A stretch of DNA of 64,000 bases from Eubacteriaceae bacterium (GTDB lineage Bacteria; Bacillota; Clostridia; Lachnospirales; Lachnospiraceae), in the NCBI GenBank assembly GCA_910575665.1, contig CAJTFB010000001.1, positions 1 to 64,000 of the forward strand, written 5' to 3'. The number at the start of each line of letters is the position of its first letter. The first letter of the stretch is position 1. The notes beneath the pieces were generated by a model that saw only the letters and a list, made by a program, of their open reading frames with translations, did no database searches and had not been told where the DNA came from. Both the position numbers and the translations under genes were made by a program. Below are positions 62,814-64,000 of this stretch, one piece after another.

Positions 62814-63021
62814 CAGCCCCCCATACCTCACATTTTCTGGTCTATATATACATGCCAAAGCAGAATAGTCAATTACGTCTTACTAATTTATGATCCACCT
62901 AAATACAACTTGCATCAGACTACAATAATGGTTCAATAAATCTTCCACCGTCAAATTGGAAAATTCTCCCCTGCTTCCCCCACCTATTTTGTCTGTTTTT
63001 CACAAAAATCTCCCTCCCCTA
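62814..63021. other. Intergenic stretch with no gene seen
   Basis: AT- and C-rich sequence between araC and the marR promoter. No RNA gene, hairpin with T run, or convincing reading frame is evident. Confidence 0.5.
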
Positions 63022-63115
63022 TTGACAATAGATTCTTTATCACATAATATATAGTTTACAATATGAACTATATCTCAGAACTAAAACAAAACTAAGCTCA
63101 ATGCTCCATTGAGCT
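63022..63115 (+). promoter_or_regulatory. marR promoter with inverted-repeat operator
   Basis: TTGACA (63022-63027) and TAATAT (63045-63050) are 17 bp apart. A 7-bp dyad TATAGTT/AACTATA (63050-63056 and 63066-63072) covers the start point, as expected for MarR autorepression. A second hairpin AGCTCAATG/CATTGAGCT (63095-63115) lies in the untranslated leader. Confidence 0.75.
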
Positions 63116-63141
63116 GCCACACTCTCTGAAGGGAGCTTATA

Positions 63142-63585
63142 ATGGAAAATTACAACTGGCTTGACATGATGGAAAAAATGAATGAAATAAGGCTTTTTTC
63201 AAGCCTTCATATAAGAGGAAAAAGAAAGGGTGCTACCTCTCCCCAGGAAATAGATATGCTGTCCCGCATTTTCATATCTGACGAGGCAAAGACGCCGTTG
63301 GATCTGTCTGTACTTATGGGGCTGAGCAAATCTGCGGTGAGCCGCCTGATCGAAAGTTTAGAAAAAAAGGAATTCCTGGAAAAACAATACAGCGAAAAGG
63401 ATAAACGAAGCTATACCCTGTATATCACAGAAAAAGGACATCAAGAGCTGCAGCAGGCATACCAGCACTACCTAAAGCCCATCTATAAACTTCGGAGAAC
63501 GATTGGAGAAGAACGTTTCAACTCTCTACTCACACAGATCAAAGAAGCAAATAGTTTGTTACAGAATAAGGAGGTAACCAAATGA
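63142..63585 (+). CDS. MarR-family transcriptional regulator
   Basis: A 147-residue winged-helix protein with TPLDLSVLMGLSKSAVSRLIESLEKKEFLEKQYSEKDKRSYTLYITEKGHQEL, the MarR DNA-binding and wing region. GAAGGGAG lies about seven bases before the ATG. It overlaps the following membrane-protein gene (ATGA), so the regulator and the membrane protein are coregulated and presumably respond to a small aromatic or drug-like ligand. Confidence 0.93.
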   Translation: MENYNWLDMMEKMNEIRLFSSLHIRGKRKGATSPQEIDMLSRIFISDEAKTPLDLSVLMGLSKSAVSRLIESLEKKEFLEKQYSEKDKRSYTLYITEKGHQELQQAYQHYLKPIYKLRRTIGEERFNSLLTQIKEANSLLQNKEVTK

Positions 63586-64000
63586 CCTTTTATCAGGAAC
63601 TACAACTCAACCAGGCTGGTTCGAAATCTTATATCTCAAGTTTTGAAAGCATGAAAGACAAGTGGAAGCATAGCGGGATTTACCTATTCAAGATCTTTCT
63701 AAATATCGCTTTTTGTACCATATTTATAGCCTTGTTCTCCATGATATTCGGCACCGAAAACAGCACCGCCGGACTGGCAGTGCTTCTCAGCATTATGGTA
63801 TTTCGAAATGCGGATCTGGGCATCCGTGTATCCCATGGCACAATCAATATTCTGATCGTGTTTGCCATGCTGGCGGTGGGGCCGAAGTTGTCCAACCTTC
63901 TTCCCGCCGGATGGGCTTTTTTCATCAATGTAATCTTCATCATGCTCATCCTGCTGTTAGGATGCCATAATGTAATTATGTTCAATCACTCGACGCTGGT
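63582..64000 (+). CDS. FUSC-like membrane protein (partial, runs off the window)
   Basis: The first 139 codons of a membrane protein from the ATG at 63582 (MTFYQELQLNQAGSKSYISSF), with AAGGAGG upstream. Several hydrophobic segments appear (IFLNIAFCTIFIALFSMIFG, GLAVLLSIMVF, INILIVFAMLAVG, AFFINVIFIMLILLLG). The ADLGIRVSHG segment and the pairing with marR resemble FUSC-domain exporters of aromatic compounds. The assignment is limited by truncation. Confidence 0.6.
   Translation, partial: MTFYQELQLNQAGSKSYISSFESMKDKWKHSGIYLFKIFLNIAFCTIFIALFSMIFGTENSTAGLAVLLSIMVFRNADLGIRVSHGTINILIVFAMLAVGPKLSNLLPAGWAFFINVIFIMLILLLGCHNVIMFNHSTL

Overview
This window looks like the chromosome of a low-GC gut Clostridia bacterium, most likely Lachnospiraceae. 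The pointers are the type II-A CRISPR locus, minCDE present together with divIVA, the mre/min/rodA morphogenesis cluster, mutS-mutL-miaA, a fused nadD-yqeK, a 27 kDa ribosomal protein L27 with a cleavable N-terminus next to its protease Prp, and phosphoketolase, GPH-transporter and beta-galactosidase genes. Nearly all housekeeping genes lie on the minus strand. No rRNA or tRNA gene was seen. The species cannot be fixed from this sequence alone.

Region 1 (1-8040): the 5' end of an IS630-type transposase abuts the old end of a CRISPR array of 11 repeats and 10 spacers. This is followed by csn2, cas2, cas1 and cas9 (all minus strand), then a plus-strand tracrRNA and an orphan BlaI-type repressor with its own promoter and operators. 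Region 2 (8055-23300): rluD, lspA, divIVA, sepF, yggS, a HlyD-like membrane protein, a DUF378 protein, mgsA, then rodA-minE-minD-minC-pbp2-mreD-mreC-mreB-radC, which is the elongation and division-site machinery. Region 3 (23400-36600): a PLP enzyme of the aluminium-resistance/methionine gamma-lyase type, miaA, mutL, mutS, an SH3b protein, lexA with two SOS boxes, rsfS, nadD-yqeK, yhbY, obgE, rpmA, prp, and rplU with an L21 leader.

Region 4 (36600-44860) interrupts the usual rng-rplU neighbourhood with accessory genes: a cholesterol-dependent-cytolysin homologue and, 28 bp downstream, a probable divergent ADP-ribosyltransferase; an ABC-F protein behind a leader with a tetrapeptide uORF (MFNK) and an attenuator; a NYN/OST-HTH protein; and phosphoketolase. 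The cytolysin plus NAD-enzyme pair recalls the nga-slo arrangement of group A streptococci and is the most unusual finding here. Region 5 (44860-48700): rng and two radical-SAM-family genes.

Region 6 (48850-55960): a zinc-ribbon membrane protein, a probable type I toxin/antisense-RNA pair, an HTH fragment divergent from a PIN-domain protein, a low-molecular-weight protein tyrosine phosphatase, and a minus-strand operon of zinc-ribbon, membrane and Sel1-repeat proteins that begins with a frameshifted gene. Region 7 (56035-64000): AraC regulator, a 25-residue peptide gene, GPH sugar transporter and lacZ, a 117-bp nested palindrome, a second AraC regulator, and a marR-membrane protein pair with a clear operator, cut by the window edge.
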